From positions 195,978-259,977 of the forward strand of contig CAJJDN010000128.1 of NCBI GenBank assembly GCA_905182985.1: a stretch of 64,000 nucleotides of DNA. Direction: 5' to 3'. The notes under the pieces are model-generated. The model was not told the origin of the DNA. It saw nothing but the letters and a program-made list of their open reading frames with translations, and did not search any database. The position numbers and the translations under genes were made by a program. The DNA comes from Paramecium sonneborni (taxonomy: Eukaryota; Ciliophora; Oligohymenophorea; Peniculida; Parameciidae). Of the stretch, positions 1 through 12,774 are shown one piece after another (position 1 is the stretch's first letter; each line of letters starts with the position of its first letter).

Positions 1-14
1 TATTTATATCAATA

Positions 15-728
15 TCAAATCAAAGAATTGATAAAAGTTTAAAACTCTTTTGTTCTATCCAAAAATTATAGACAGTTTAAAAATTACGAATGCCTAAATT
101 ATAGGGTTATCCAAAATAAGTTGTTTCTTTTTGCAAATTCAATCATTTTTATAAATATCTCAAATAATCTTGTATTTATTGTTTTAAAATTTTATATTAA
201 TGTAGGTGTAGCAATCTCCTCTAAAAACCTTGATTTTGCTAAACTTATAATGAAGTTTTCATCATTTTAAATTTCCATTTCAATGTTCTAAAGTTCTAAT
301 AGAATTTTTAACTAAAAATCAGAACTAGAATTTTGGTTCGAAATAATTTGATCATTGAAATTATCACCATAGTTATAGAATTTTTTTCTAGCTTCATTTA
401 ATTAATCTTCGATCTTATTTTTTCTAATCTGTTAATGGAAATTGAATCTCATTTATTGTAACATTGATCTTACTAATATAGAAAATTTATTAATAAATAT
501 TAATTTTTTCAGATAAATAGGCTTTATTAAATTTATTATTCTACTTTAAATGCTATAATAGTTTTATTTTGATTAACTTATGTCAAGTTAAAACAATAAT
601 AAATAAGAAAATATAGATATTTACAATGTAAGATGTATAGATTTTATCAAAAATGAAAATTATGATAATTCATATAAAAGTTAATCTATAAATTTACAAT
701 TTTGTAAAATTAAAATAGAATTTTTCAT
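15..728 (-). CDS. Hypothetical protein, single exon, 237 aa
   Basis: The frame is open for 237 codons if TAA/TAG are read as glutamine, and it ends at a TGA at 15-17. The start is the first ATG of the open frame. The N-terminal third is rich in Leu/Ile/Phe and the middle and C-terminal parts are mixed-charge helical sequence (for example EARKKFYNYGDNF and QNIEMEIQNDENF). I recognise no family. No intron is needed. It lies 151 bp downstream of the bZIP gene on the same strand. Codon choice (many TTA, AAA, TAA) matches its neighbours, which supports coding, but the function is unknown. Confidence 0.6.
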
Positions 729-879
729 TTATAAATTATATATTTATGATTTCTAAATAAAAAAAAAGTTATGTGTTGGTTGGTGTTTATAAATATATTT
801 TCAATTAATTTTGGGTTTCTTAGAGAATTGAAAAGATTTATTGTATAATTCATAAATTTCTTTAACAGATAGCATTAAA

Positions 880-1561
880 TCATTGGATTTAATAATAGTT
901 CCCAAATCCTAAATTAAATTTACAAATTACTTCTTCTATATTGTCTAATTAATTCTTATAATCAAGTTTGTTAACATGTTCAACGAACTTTTAGAATTCT
1001 GGAACATCTCTGGCTATTTTAATAGTATCCTCTGTTTATTTAAGTTCTTAAATCATTTCTTCTTTGATATTATTCATATCATTGAAACATTTATAAAAAT
1101 TTTAAAAACACAACTCTAATACAGGATTTGAATTGGTTTATTTCATATGTAAAGCTATTTAAGGAATGGCTTGATCATATATTTCATGAAAATAATGATT
1201 CAATTAATCTTGTTTATTTTGTGATTTTCCGAACAATAATTAAACTTATGTGTTTCTTAAAAATGATTAACTTTATTCTTATAACTATTTGTATTCTTGT
1301 AACTATTAATTTAAACCAGCAACCTCAATAAATTATAAAGAAAACTTACTTTATTTTCAAGAAGATCAACATACATTTTTTTTCTTTTACGACTATTTTT
1401 TGCTGATTCTCTATTTTTAACAAGTTTCATTCTTTCTCTTACAATAATCTCTTAATCAGTCAAAGCTAAAATAAATGCCTTGAGATGCTACCTCTTTGTC
1501 CTCTCTTTTTTGGTTTATAATCTAATGAATGATCAAGAAAGTCATAATAATCATTATCCAT
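880..1561 (-). CDS. bZIP transcription factor
   Basis: Spliced product is 209 aa from three exons (introns 1466-1491 and 1324-1349, both 26 nt). A classic bZIP basic region is visible at about residues 30-50: NRESAKNSRKRKKMYVDLLE, with the invariant N..(S)A..SR spacing. It is followed by a leucine zipper (LLENKVAGLNQQLQEYKQL) that reads correctly only when the second intron, which ends in GAG rather than TAG, is removed. bZIP proteins bind DNA as dimers through these two parts. The rest (about 140 residues) is helical with no domain I recognise. It is likely a nuclear regulator; its targets cannot be told from sequence. Confidence 0.88.
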
Positions 1562-1769
1562 GTTTTAATTTTATTTTACTTTGAAAATTAGTGTTCTAAT
1601 TGACGAATATATATTTCATGATGTTACGTATTATTTTTACATTAAATTTTTATTTCATGATGAAATAGATCTTCCCCAATATTTTAAAATATAAAAAAAT
1701 ACTACATTTTAAAAAACTGTTATGCTTAATAAACTATTAAACAAAATAAAATGAAAAAAAAATTAATCT

Positions 1770-4700
1770 TCACATGATAGGTTGCTTTTCTCCAACTGCA
1801 GAAAATAGAATTTTAATATCTTCATCCTGAATAGATTATGGAGATGCACTTTTATATATAGGTAATTCAAGATTTGATAGATTTTAACTTTCGTTTGTAA
1901 TGTGGTGTTTTTTGATTTTTAAATTAAAATTAAATGTAGCTTCTTCACAAGAGGCTTCAAACATTTCTGGTTCAATTAAATGATTTACATTTTGATTATT
2001 GCTAATTAAATAAAAAATAATAAAAATACTTTTATTATAGTTCACTATCCATAGATATGGCATCATCAGAAAATTGTTTTTGTTTGATTGCTAATTTTTT
2101 GATTAGTACTTTACTGTAAGATTCCCAAGTTTTAAAGAGAATTAAAACAGTTAGATAATCATGAAGAATATTAAAATTAGCTTTTAATTGAAGAGAAGCA
2201 CTAATATTTGATCTTTCAATATTTTTATTTTTTCTGTAATACATCAAACGTAATTACATTTCTTTGCTAAATTACTTAATTGATTTAATAGAATCAGGAG
2301 TACCATCTTTAAATACTTCTGAATGAAATTTAACTCTGAATAATTCATATATCAATTGATTGTATTAAATGTAGCCATAATGATCACTAGTAATAGATTA
2401 TAATAAAATACCATTTTAATTTAAATGAGGAAGCTATTTTAGCAACATCCCAAAGATTTTCTTCTTCTCCTCCACCTAAAGGTTTTCCAATATCTAATAG
2501 AAATTTACATAGAAATTTATAATGCATTGTTTATCCTTAAGTTTCTGATGAGTATTTACACCATATTGTTTTGATTTTATCAATATTTTCTACATATGAT
2601 TAAATTGGTGAATCTTATATTTGGAAAAATGATTCAAATTATTCTATCAAACTTAATAAAAAGAGAGTTAATAATACATAAGTGGAAAAAAACATAAATA
2701 AAAAGAAATATATTTAACTTGCAAATGATCCACAATATTTTGGATCTTCCCAACATAAAGGATTATGATGCATAGTATCAGTCATTATTGTTCTCCAATC
2801 ATCACCAGAAGCACATTTAAATAAAGTCATCATTGCAGTGGCAGCTGTCATAAAATTTAATTAATCATCTAATACTTATCCAGCATCTATTGTACCAAAT
2901 AATTAACAACCGAATAAAGCAAAAACTAACATTGTGATTATTAAAATAGCAAATATTTTACCTAAATAAGGTAAAGCAAATAGTATAACATTTATTAATC
3001 TTTATAAATTTATAAATCCTTAAAATATTAAAATAATTCTTAAACTTCTTAAAGAAAAGAATAATCGAAGTAATTAAAATCCTTTATCATTTGGAGTTGA
3101 TTTATAATATATCATTATCCAATCAATTGAATAATCTGCTATAAAATCTATTATTGCTATTACAATTAAAAAGAAATAAAATCTTCTCCAATAATTATCA
3201 AAAAATCTATTCACTCCTAAAGCCAAAAATAATAATAAAACCCAAAAAAAATATATAACACTTAATCCATTATGAACATCATTAATTGCTCTAAAATATT
3301 CTTCATTCATTTCTGATGTAAACATTAATAATATTATAAAATCAACCCATAAAAGTAAAAATAAGCATTTTTAAATTGTAACACTACTTGTAATATCAGA
3401 AGAAATTTTTCTTATTCCATGAGTAGGTGGAGTTGAAAATTGTGGAAAATCCTTTATTAACATAGATGAAATATCTTTAAATTCTTTTTATGATTAAGTG
3501 AGTTCTGATTTTTCTATTTCCATCTAATTTTTCTTCAAGTTTGTATATAGTACTCCTGTAAATAAACTCAAAAAAAACATTGATCCTATGAAAACAAAAA
3601 GTAAAAAGAAAATATATGTTATTACATATGAATTAAATCCTTAAGGACCTATTTCTGCAACTTAACTATTTTCAGCAACTTAATATATTTCTCCCCAACC
3701 ATCTAAAGTTGCAGTTACAAATAAAGTAGGAATAGCAATAGTAATATTATCAAAATTATGTTTATAATTCACCCAAATTTTACCTTCATTTAAACAAGTC
3801 TCCTTATTTACTTCAAAAACCATTTTGTCTTCACAATATCCAAATTATTATTCATATAGTATTATTCCATATACTCCAAACATTATCCAAACTGATAATA
3901 AAGTTATTAAAACATTAAGTATATCAAATAATGATCTTCCAATAGCTTCTCTTAAATTTGTAAGCCAACTTAATCTATACATTAATTTCATTGGTCTGAA
4001 ATAACCTAAATATAAAAGGATTTTAAGAATAGGCTTAAAATCTTCAGGATTACTACCAAATGCTATAATATTAGAAACTTAATATATAAAATCTAAAACT
4101 TAAAATGTAGATACTAAATATGATCCTTAGTCCATAAATAATCCCTTTGCTATTATATTAAATATAGTATCTGCCAATTATATTATATTACAAGAGAATT
4201 ATAGAGTGTCTGGATATGTTTCACTGTCTACTTCATAATCATTATAAGTTTTTAATATGAAAGCAATTATTGAAAGATATGTTATTATATCCATTATATA
4301 TATATATACCATCGATGTAGTAAGATGTGTCAAAGCAATACGAAATATATTATCTTTTTCAAAAAAAAATAAAGATGATTCGCATTCTATTCCTTCATAT
4401 AATTGAGGCGTTCTTAATAAAAGTTTTCTATTAATTTATTCTAAAGTCTTAAATTAAATTTATACTTATAGATTTTATTAAATTATATATTAAATTAGGT
4501 TTATTTTTATTTGTTTCATCATTTTAAATATTTTTATTTGTCATTACTGGCTGCTCCTAAATACTTTCCATTAACTACATCTATATTTCATCTGAATTTT
4601 ATGTTATATGCTATAATTATTCATTAATATTCTTCTAAATTTCATTTTGAATTTCTTCTATAGGTTAATCTAAATATTTTCCAAAACCATCCAATAAAAC

Positions 4701-7700
4701 AGCCATAACTAAACCATAAGTTAAATAATTCAAAATTAGTACTAAAGAAAATGAATAGATAATTGAAAATGTGAAATTAATATCACTTCCAATTACATAT
4801 ACTCCATACCAATCATCATTTGTCATTATATTGAAGATTGTCATAAATGATTTAAAAATATTTTCATAAGAATGTAATTATCCAAGAGAATCATTTTAAT
4901 CAAACTTACCAACAAACATTTCCATCCCTGTTAATGCATACATAAATATTACTAAAAACATCAAAAATGCTAAATAAATGTATTAATCAAAAGTCATAGA
5001 TGCAATATGACCTATAGTAATAGCCATTTTATTATATTTTAAACATCTATAAAATAATAAACATTTTGTTCCTCTAATTAATCTTAAATTTTGTTCATTT
5101 AGAAATGTTGTCATATAATCACTCATAGTGAATTCAAAAAAATTAATTATTACAATAGTAGATTATAAAATTAAATCTGGAGATCTAATAAGATCTTTCA
5201 ATTTAAAACCAAAAAATCTCATCATTAATTCACAACATAAGAACATTGTTGAGATATCTTCAACAACTGAAATTATATTTATATCTACTATTCCTTAAAG
5301 GGATAAGAAAGTAAAATTATTAAGAATTACTAAATCAAAGAAAAATTGACTAAATCTGCTTGTCACAGTTAAATATGCATATTTTTAAGACATTATGTAA
5401 AATCCCTTTATTCCTTTCATCCATATAATGAAATCAGCCTTATTAAGCATAAATAAAACTAATTGAAAATATTTTAATCTATTTTTATTGATTTCAAGTA
5501 CATCTTTACCAGACCAATTATGCTTTTAGATTGTTTTATGATTTTAGTATTCTTTCATTCTCATGCTTTAGTATTTAAATTTGTTGGAAACTTAATTATG
5601 AATTATTGATGGGATTTTTTAATTAATTTTATCTTGAACTCCTTCATAATTAGTGTAATATCCTTAAACAAAAATATAAGGTTATCCATTTCTAAAAATT
5701 GAGAAATTTCTATATTTAGTTTCTAAAATTTATGAAGCTTTCATTTTATTTGATGATTTTCCTTCATTTCTCTCAAAGTTAACAATAGAATCTGTGCTCT
5801 ACTCAATTTTTTTCTAATTCTTACTCATAAATTAAAATTATGGCTTACTCTTGGTGGGGAAACTAGACTTTGCAAATTATGTTTTGCCATATAGTTTTTC
5901 TTTCTCAATTTTAATTTAATGATAAATCATTTTGAATTTTAAAGATCTTATCTTTTCTAAATTAAAGTTTTTTTCTTTTTAAATTTAATATTATTAATCG
6001 CTAAAAATATTAACATAATAAGTACATTAATTTTAGTAATATATCATTTTAAGAATTAAAGTTTTGCTTAACTTATAGATTAACTTAAGGTTAAAGTCTT
6101 GAAAATTGAATAGTTTTAAGTTTTTCAATAACTTTAATATTGAATTCATCTTCAGTATAATTTTTAGTTTTTATTTTTTTAATTAGAGCATTTAAAATAT
6201 CAAACTTAGGTAAAAGGAACCTTTTCCAAGTTAAACTTGTTACATATTCGATAAATGGTAATTTAATGATACCGCTTTCCAATTATCTTTATTTAGCTGA
6301 TAGAGTTCTAGTAGTCTAATATGATTTTTTAAAGCTATTAGGATCTTCAATAATAAATTTTTTAATTGTTGGTTCATTTAAATGGATCCTATATCTTTTA
6401 ATTACTTTATAGATTCCAATTTCTCTCAAATGTGCTACATCTAAGATTTCTAATAAATTTCTTTCAGGATATTCATTTTCTTCTTTTAATCTTTTTTCAA
6501 TTTCTTTTTCCTCTTCCCTTTTTTTATTTTCTTCTGTAGCTTCTGCATAATGGACTTTTAAAACTGCAATAACAATATTAAATCCAAAAAAACCTCCAAT
6601 AAAAATGATCAATAAATAATACAACCAAATCCAAGGATGAAATATTCTCATTGTAAAAAACATTACCCAACTCCAATCATCCATTGTAATAGTTCTTAAA
6701 ATCTATCCCAAAGAACCTATTAAATCATTGAAAGAAGTTGGCATTTTTGGAGTATATTCACTATACATACATTTCATACCATCTGGACATTAATCTATAT
6801 GACATTGAATCCATCCATCTGTCTCATCACCATTTTCATATTAGCATCTATAATTAAATAAACCCTAAAATAAAAATATTCCCATTGATGCAAATATCAA
6901 TGAAAATAAAATCACTATCATCAATGCTTCTATCAAATATTTTACTGATTGTTTTAAGGCTGTCATCATTACATTTAATCCCTGAAATATATTTGTCAAA
7001 TACATTAACAAAGTTACTAATCTTAAAGGTGATATATCTATAATTATGATTTCTGGATAGTAAAGATTCATAGCTGTAAAAACTATTAATACAATATCAT
7101 AAATATTTTCCATATTTCTAAAAAATGCATAATCATTAAAAAAGATTCCACTTGCTATAATTCTTAATCCAATTTCAGAAAGAAATAAAATTGTAACTAC
7201 CTCTTCTATATGATCTGTATCTGTTCTTCCATTTGTTTTAACTACAATATACAATATCACATTAAATAAGATAAGAAATGTCATCAATATTTTAAAAATA
7301 AAATTGTTTACAATTTTTCTTGCCATTATTGGAATGCCATATATGACATAAATAAAGCTTTTTCTCAGTTTTAATAGAGCCAAATTGTCATTATATTTCT
7401 AAATAAAAAAAAAAATTTACTTGCAACTCATAATTTAATCTTTAAAATTCTGACAATTTCACTAATCTAACGTAATAAGGATCTTTCATTGTGTTTCTTT
7501 CTATTAATTTTTTATGTCTTCGTATGATTTTCTCATACTCAATATCATTAAAATATTCCGCTTATACTTCTTGATGCTAATTGAAAGCATTCATAAGATT
7601 TATAGCTATTCCTTACTTTTCAGGTTCTGGTTCTGGTTTTTGTTACATAATCAGTTAATGTGAAGCTGATTATATTAATTTCTAATAGTTATGAATAGAT

Positions 7701-8072
7701 TTATGGAGTGTATGGCGATTTACTCGATCTTCAATCATGTCTTCTCTTTCAATACTTTCTAATGAATATTCAGACATTTTTGAATTATTAATATTGTTGT
7801 CTTAAGGGAATGTTTCTCTACAAAATAAATTAGTTATTTTACTCGTGAAATTGGATTTGATTGAATTATTCGAAGGAACTCTGACGCTATTTCTAACTTC
7901 TGTCAACGCTGAACTTTTTTTTTTTTTCAGGAGTTTCCATCGCATTTGAATGATCACTAATATAATTTTATTAAAAAAACTTATCATTTAAGACATTTGT
8001 ACCAGGATTCTATGAAATCTCTTTGGTTTTATTAACTTTTTCAATCTAGTTGATTGACTCTACTTTTTTCAT
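1770..8072 (-). CDS. Four-domain voltage-gated cation channel (Cav-like alpha-1)
   Basis: About 2,050 aa with several 22-28 nt introns (seen: 7818-7842, 7399-7420, 2387-2411, 2002-2029). Four repeats of six membrane spans follow a charged cytoplasmic N-terminus. Repeat I begins near 7380. The pore loops read TMDDW (near 6680), TNDDW (near 4815), TLDGW (near 3700) and SGDDW (near 2800). They align with the TxExW-type filter loops of Cav channels, but with Asp instead of Glu in all four. After repeat IV comes an EF-hand-like stretch (DHYGYIQYNQLIYELFRVK) in the position it has in Cav C-termini, then a helical region resembling pre-IQ/IQ. Paramecium uses Cav channels in cilia for the action potential; whether this paralogue is ciliary is inference. 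Repeat I has an unusually charge-poor S4. Confidence 0.9.
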
Positions 8073-8126
8073 ACAAAAATATAAAAATATTATATAGAAA
8101 CAATTAAATTAAAATATAATTCCTTA

Positions 8127-8550
8127 TCATTTATTAAATGAAGATTTAATCAATTCATGCAATTATTTGAAATCATTTTTAACTTCATTCGTTTCAACAC
8201 ATTCAATTTTTGGTTGTTCATACTCTTATTCAATTCTTTTTGAATCTATCAAGTTAAAGACTTATTTTTGAAATCTTTTACTAATTGAATGTTTCTAAAC
8301 TTATAATTTGGTTTTATTATACAGCTTCTAAGTACTCATCAATATTTTAACTCATTTCTTCTCCAAGCACTCTCTTTCTATTTGTGGACTATTACATTTA
8401 TTTTAATATTTCATTTCTAGCTTACGTAATTTATAACGAAATATCGTGCAATTTCTATCCTTTTAATCCATCTAAGCAATCATTGACATTCAAATAAGTT
8501 CCTAAAATTTTCTATCATTGAGTACTTTGAGTGTTGATTGGTAAAAACAT
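8127..8550 (-). CDS. Small coiled-coil protein, 123 aa
   Basis: Three exons; introns 8502-8525 (24 nt) and a 28-nt intron near 8295-8325 restore one frame of 123 codons ending at TGA 8127. The sequence is mixed charged and helical (NEILKQMQQSTNRKRVLGEE; NEVKNDFKQLHELIKSSF). No domain recognised. It lies 54 bp upstream of the channel gene on the same strand, and its start is 46 bp from the start of the oppositely oriented kinase pseudogene. It could be a small cytoskeletal or adaptor protein, but nothing in the sequence says so. Confidence 0.6.
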
Positions 8551-8596
8551 TAATAATTAATGGCAACTAAATATTAATAAATTTTAGAAGGCAAAT

Positions 8597-10314
8597 ATGG
8601 AATTTTTAAATTATAAGAAAAGAAGAGTTTTCAAGAAGTTTATTTTGATGGGAAATCTAAACAGTAATTTATTGATTTAATAACCCTAGAAACAACAAGT
8701 AGCACTTAAGCAAGCTATAAAATTAAACTTAGAAAAAATAAACAAAGATAATTATTCTTCTAAACAGAAAAAAGAATTATACAAATGATTGTAAATAACA
8801 AAGTGATCAGTCTAATTGATCATATAGAAATAAAAGATAAGCATTATTAGGTTATGGAACATTATATTGGAGGAGATTTAGATTTCTATATAGAGCTACT
8901 ACTTTAAGAAAGGAATATGTAATCTCTTTCTGGGTATTAAGGAAAAGAATTTCTAAAATAATTGCTTAACGGATTCAAAGGGTTATAAGATATATTTATG
9001 ATTCATCATGACCTAAAACTAAAAATATTTTGTTAGATGAGAGCTTTATTAGAATTACAGATTTAGGTTTTCTCAAAGTTGGTGAAGTTAGAGTAACCTA
9101 GGTTGATACATCTAACACAAAAGCACTTGATATATTGAAAGGTAGAGGAAGAATTAGATATGACAATGGAGCAAATATATGGTTATGAGGAGTTATTTTC
9201 TATTAAATGCTCTTTGATTTATAGTATACATATTTTTAGGAGTGAAAAGTATTTGCTTGATAATATTGAAAAATTTGAATTTCACTCCTGCCAAAACTAC
9301 TCGACTAAATTGATGAAGAAGCGCTAAAGAAGTTATTTAGTAGAATGTTAATAAAGGTTCCCAATTAATTAAATACTTGGGATTAGTATATTAAGATCCA
9401 TTTTTAGCATCTTAATAATAGAAAGATTTAGGGACTTTTGGTATTTTTCACTAGAATATTATCAACAAATTCTCTATGATTCGATACTTAAAATTTAAGA
9501 TTTAAGAAACTTTACGCAATAGAAAGAGCTTGAGAAAAGATTAAAAAGTAAATAGAAAATCTAATCAAAAATTATGTTTAATTTATGCTTGCTAAATGAA
9601 TCATTATTTCTTCAAGGAAATTTGATTGATTAGTTTATGAATTAAAAAACTAATAAAAGTATCTAAGCAGATCATTCTAAGAAATCGACAAAGAAGTATT
9701 TTTATATTATTTAATTAGACTGAAGATAATTATTATATTTACTCAATATATTATAAAAATGCTAAGCATAATTTAAATACCTTACTAATTGATAATTTCT
9801 TTTTAACAGAAGGAAAAATTAATTGAAAGATTTTGAAGAAAAGGTATTGATAGGTTTTAAAAATTATTTAGGTTTAATTTACATAACTAGCTGTAATTCT
9901 TAACTATTCAAAAAATATTCATTTAATTACAAAATTCTTAATATACTCTTTTGCTTTTGTTAATTTAGAAATGAATTGGTGGTATTATTTTGATATTGCC
10001 TTGAATTATTTTTACTGCGTATCAAATTTGTTAAAAATTATGGAAAGCTAAAATAAAGATAAACTCTTCGAGTTTATGATCATTTTATTAATATTTTGAT
10101 GAGTTTGAAAAATGATACAGCCTATGAGGGAAAAAATGAACTCCAAATCATAATCAGTAAAATCGTATTCAAATTAAAGAATGAAGAATTAGAATCAAAA
10201 TAGAACAATGGACCTATGATGGAAAAAAGAATTCGCTAAAAAGCAATACATAAAATTTATAAAATAATGTTAAAGAGTTTGTTTGATATCATGCTATTAT
10301 ATATAATCATATAA
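8597..10314 (+). pseudogene. Decayed ULK-like/CDPK-like Ser/Thr protein kinase
   Basis: Kinase subdomains are readable in shifting frames: VALKQ (Lys of subdomain II), then a frame change, NKVISLIDHIEIKDKHYQVME and GGDLDFYI (hinge), IHHDLKLKNILLD (catalytic loop with HHD instead of HRD), DLG instead of DFG, and GVIFYQMLF (subdomain IX) preceded by an in-frame TGA. The frame then shifts again through EEALKKLFSRMLIKVPNQ. A C-terminal helical tail is recognisable to about 10.3 kb. At least two frameshifts, several TGA stops, lost HRD and DFG residues and no clear APE make this a pseudogene. The wording of the hinge resembles ciliate ATG1/ULK-like kinases. Confidence 0.8.
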
Positions 10315-10755
10315 TTGGATTTTTTTTTATTATTTTCATTTTGATTATAATATCAGATATATGATAAATTATAATTAATTTTATAATGGAAAAACAAAAT
10401 TGAGAAAAACTTGACAATCAAAATCAAGGGATTGGAGTTTCAGAAGGCAAAAAAAGTTAAAGAACTATTACATTCTTAATCAACATTGAGATTTCAATAA
10501 TAACAAATTAAAATAGAACCTAAACAAAAAATATAGTAAATAACTAATCCTCCTAATTTCCACGAATATGTACAATTAATCGAAAAAAATACGGAATACA
10601 GAATTTGAGTAAACCAAAAAGAAAAACAGATTATGGAAGAAGTCTTATTCGAATTTGTTCCACAAAGTCTCTAATTCTATACGAATCGTTACCTAATCTT
10701 CCATAAATCAATTGACAGATACATTTATTGATAATATATTATAACAAACTATTTA
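10315..10755 (+). other. Broken coding-like leader upstream of the lipase
   Basis: This stretch has no intact gene, but from about 10390 one frame, the same frame as the downstream lipase, reads as plausible protein (FHEYVQLIEKNTEYRI; MEEVLFEFVPQSLQFYTNRY). It is interrupted by two in-frame TGA codons, one near 10610 and one near 10730. No GT...AG interval of normal size removes them. It may be an N-terminal extension of the lipase lost by mutation, or the remains of another gene. Confidence 0.45.
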
Positions 10756-12774
10756 ATGCAGAGTATCGAAGATTAGATTAAGTCTTGTATGAATATGGCA
10801 AATTTAGCTTAGGATATCAGTCTAGAATTACGCACAGAAGAGTAATAAATCTAAATGCAATAAGAATGGAATGAAGATCAAGTTAAAGAAGAAAAATAAT
10901 AATTATAAGAAAATATTGAATAATCTCAATAGCAAGTTCTAAATAAAATTTGGAATTGCCCCATTTTTAACTAGGCAGCTTTTTCTAAAGAATTGTATCG
11001 CAATCTTTGCGAGACTTACGATTTATTAAATAAGCTTCATTTGGATGCCGTTGATTTAACTAAAAGGCTTATTGCAGAAAAAGATTTTTAACCACGTTTT
11101 TTTTAAGCTATAAAGATAACATTTATTGGAATTTTGCAACTTGAACAAATTGGATTAATTTCTCATGATTAGGACATTATGAGTAAATCAATCAATCAAG
11201 ATTATAATATAAATGTTAATAAAAAGAGATTTAATGAGAAAGCAGTATGCATATTATTAGAATTTACTATTATTCATATCCTTTCACATATAAAGGTACT
11301 GTTTGAAACAATAGAATTTCGAAGAGAAAAATAGGAATTGAGATCTTTAGTAATTTACTTATCCAAATTGTAAACTTGTCTTGAACAATTGCCTGGTGCC
11401 GCACAACTAGATGTCAATGATCTATTTTGTTATGAAAGAGGACATTATAGATGGTAAGGCTTAAATAGTGTAACTTAAGAAATTCTTTTGGGTTCAAGAG
11501 AATAAATCTCAAAATCATATGGAAAAGTAGCTGAAGGATTATTGTTAGCTAATGCAATGATTTCAAAAGGCTCGGAATTTAATAATGAAGCTGCTAAAAA
11601 TTTTATGTAAGGATTTGGTGCATTATATTATTTGGTAGCCAAAAAGGATGCAAAATTAAAGGCGGATCATTTTATGGCAGAGCCAAATAAAAATTTAGCA
11701 TTTAAAGCCTGGAATTTAGGAGAAAGCGGTTTTCTTGGTACATTATTACCCCTTCTTTTTCCAAATATAACTTATAATTAAAAGATATTTATCCCATATC
11801 TATTTAAAAGATTAGTAGAAGACAACATACTTCTATAATATAGAGAAAATAAAATTAATCGTATTTAAAACGATTGTGAAGAATGCTTAAATACTAATTT
11901 ACCAAAATACCAAGAATTGTATACAAAAAATAAAGACAAGATACCTGTTAGAATTTTATGTCATTAAAATCTTTAAGAGATTAATTCTACTGGTATTTTT
12001 TAAAATTCTCTAAAATTTATACAAGGATAAAAATTATTTGATAAAATAATTATACATATACATGGAGGAGGATTTGTAAGTATGTCATCAAGATCACATT
12101 AAACTTATACAAGAAAGTGGGCAAAAAATTTGATGGTACCAATATTTTCAATAGACTATCGAAAAGCTCCAGAAAACCCATATCCATTTGGCTTAGATGA
12201 TTGCTGGTAAGCTTACATGTTTATAATCAACTATATTGATCGTTATTTTAATATCAAACCAAACAAAGTAGTGTTAGTCGGTGATAGTGCAGGAGGTAAT
12301 TTAGTGGCTGCACTAACAGTTTAAATTATTAAATCTGGTGCAAGAATTCCTGATGGAATTTTAATGGCTTACCCAGCATTATTATTAGATATTAAATAAT
12401 TCACTCCAAGTTTATTGATTTCTTTAAATGATCCATTATTGCATCATACTGTTTTGAAGTTATGCATTTCTTCATATGTTCCATAACAATTTGATGCAAA
12501 ATTAGATCCATTAATTTCACCATCAATTGCAAGCGATGACATTTTGAGTAGATTTCCACCAACAAGGATTGTTTTAGGTACTAACGACCCATTGCATGAT
12601 GAGAGTTTTAGATTAGCCAATAATTTATTTAGATTGGGAAGAGATATTAAAATTACTGAATATAAATGGATGCCTCATGGATTTCTATAATTTGATGTTA
12701 TATAAGGCATGAAGGAAGCCTGTTAAACAGTTCTTGATACATAAAATATTATTCAAAGTCTACTTACATCATGA
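10756..12774 (+). CDS. Hormone-sensitive-lipase-type alpha/beta hydrolase
   Basis: A 672-aa single-exon frame. The C-terminal half is an alpha/beta hydrolase of the HSL family: oxyanion motif HGGGF at residue 436, nucleophile elbow GDSAGGN with Ser at residue 511, the acid motif GTNDPLHDES, and the catalytic His in WMPHGF. The N-terminal half (about residues 90-330, including LPGAAQLDVNDLF and YFLVAKKDAKL-type segments) corresponds to the HSL N-terminal domain. It should hydrolyse acylglycerols or sterol/retinyl esters, probably on lipid droplets. The start is the first ATG after the last in-frame TGA; the true protein may once have been longer. Its 3' third is repeated after the N at 13320, which I take as an assembly duplicate. 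Confidence 0.9.
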
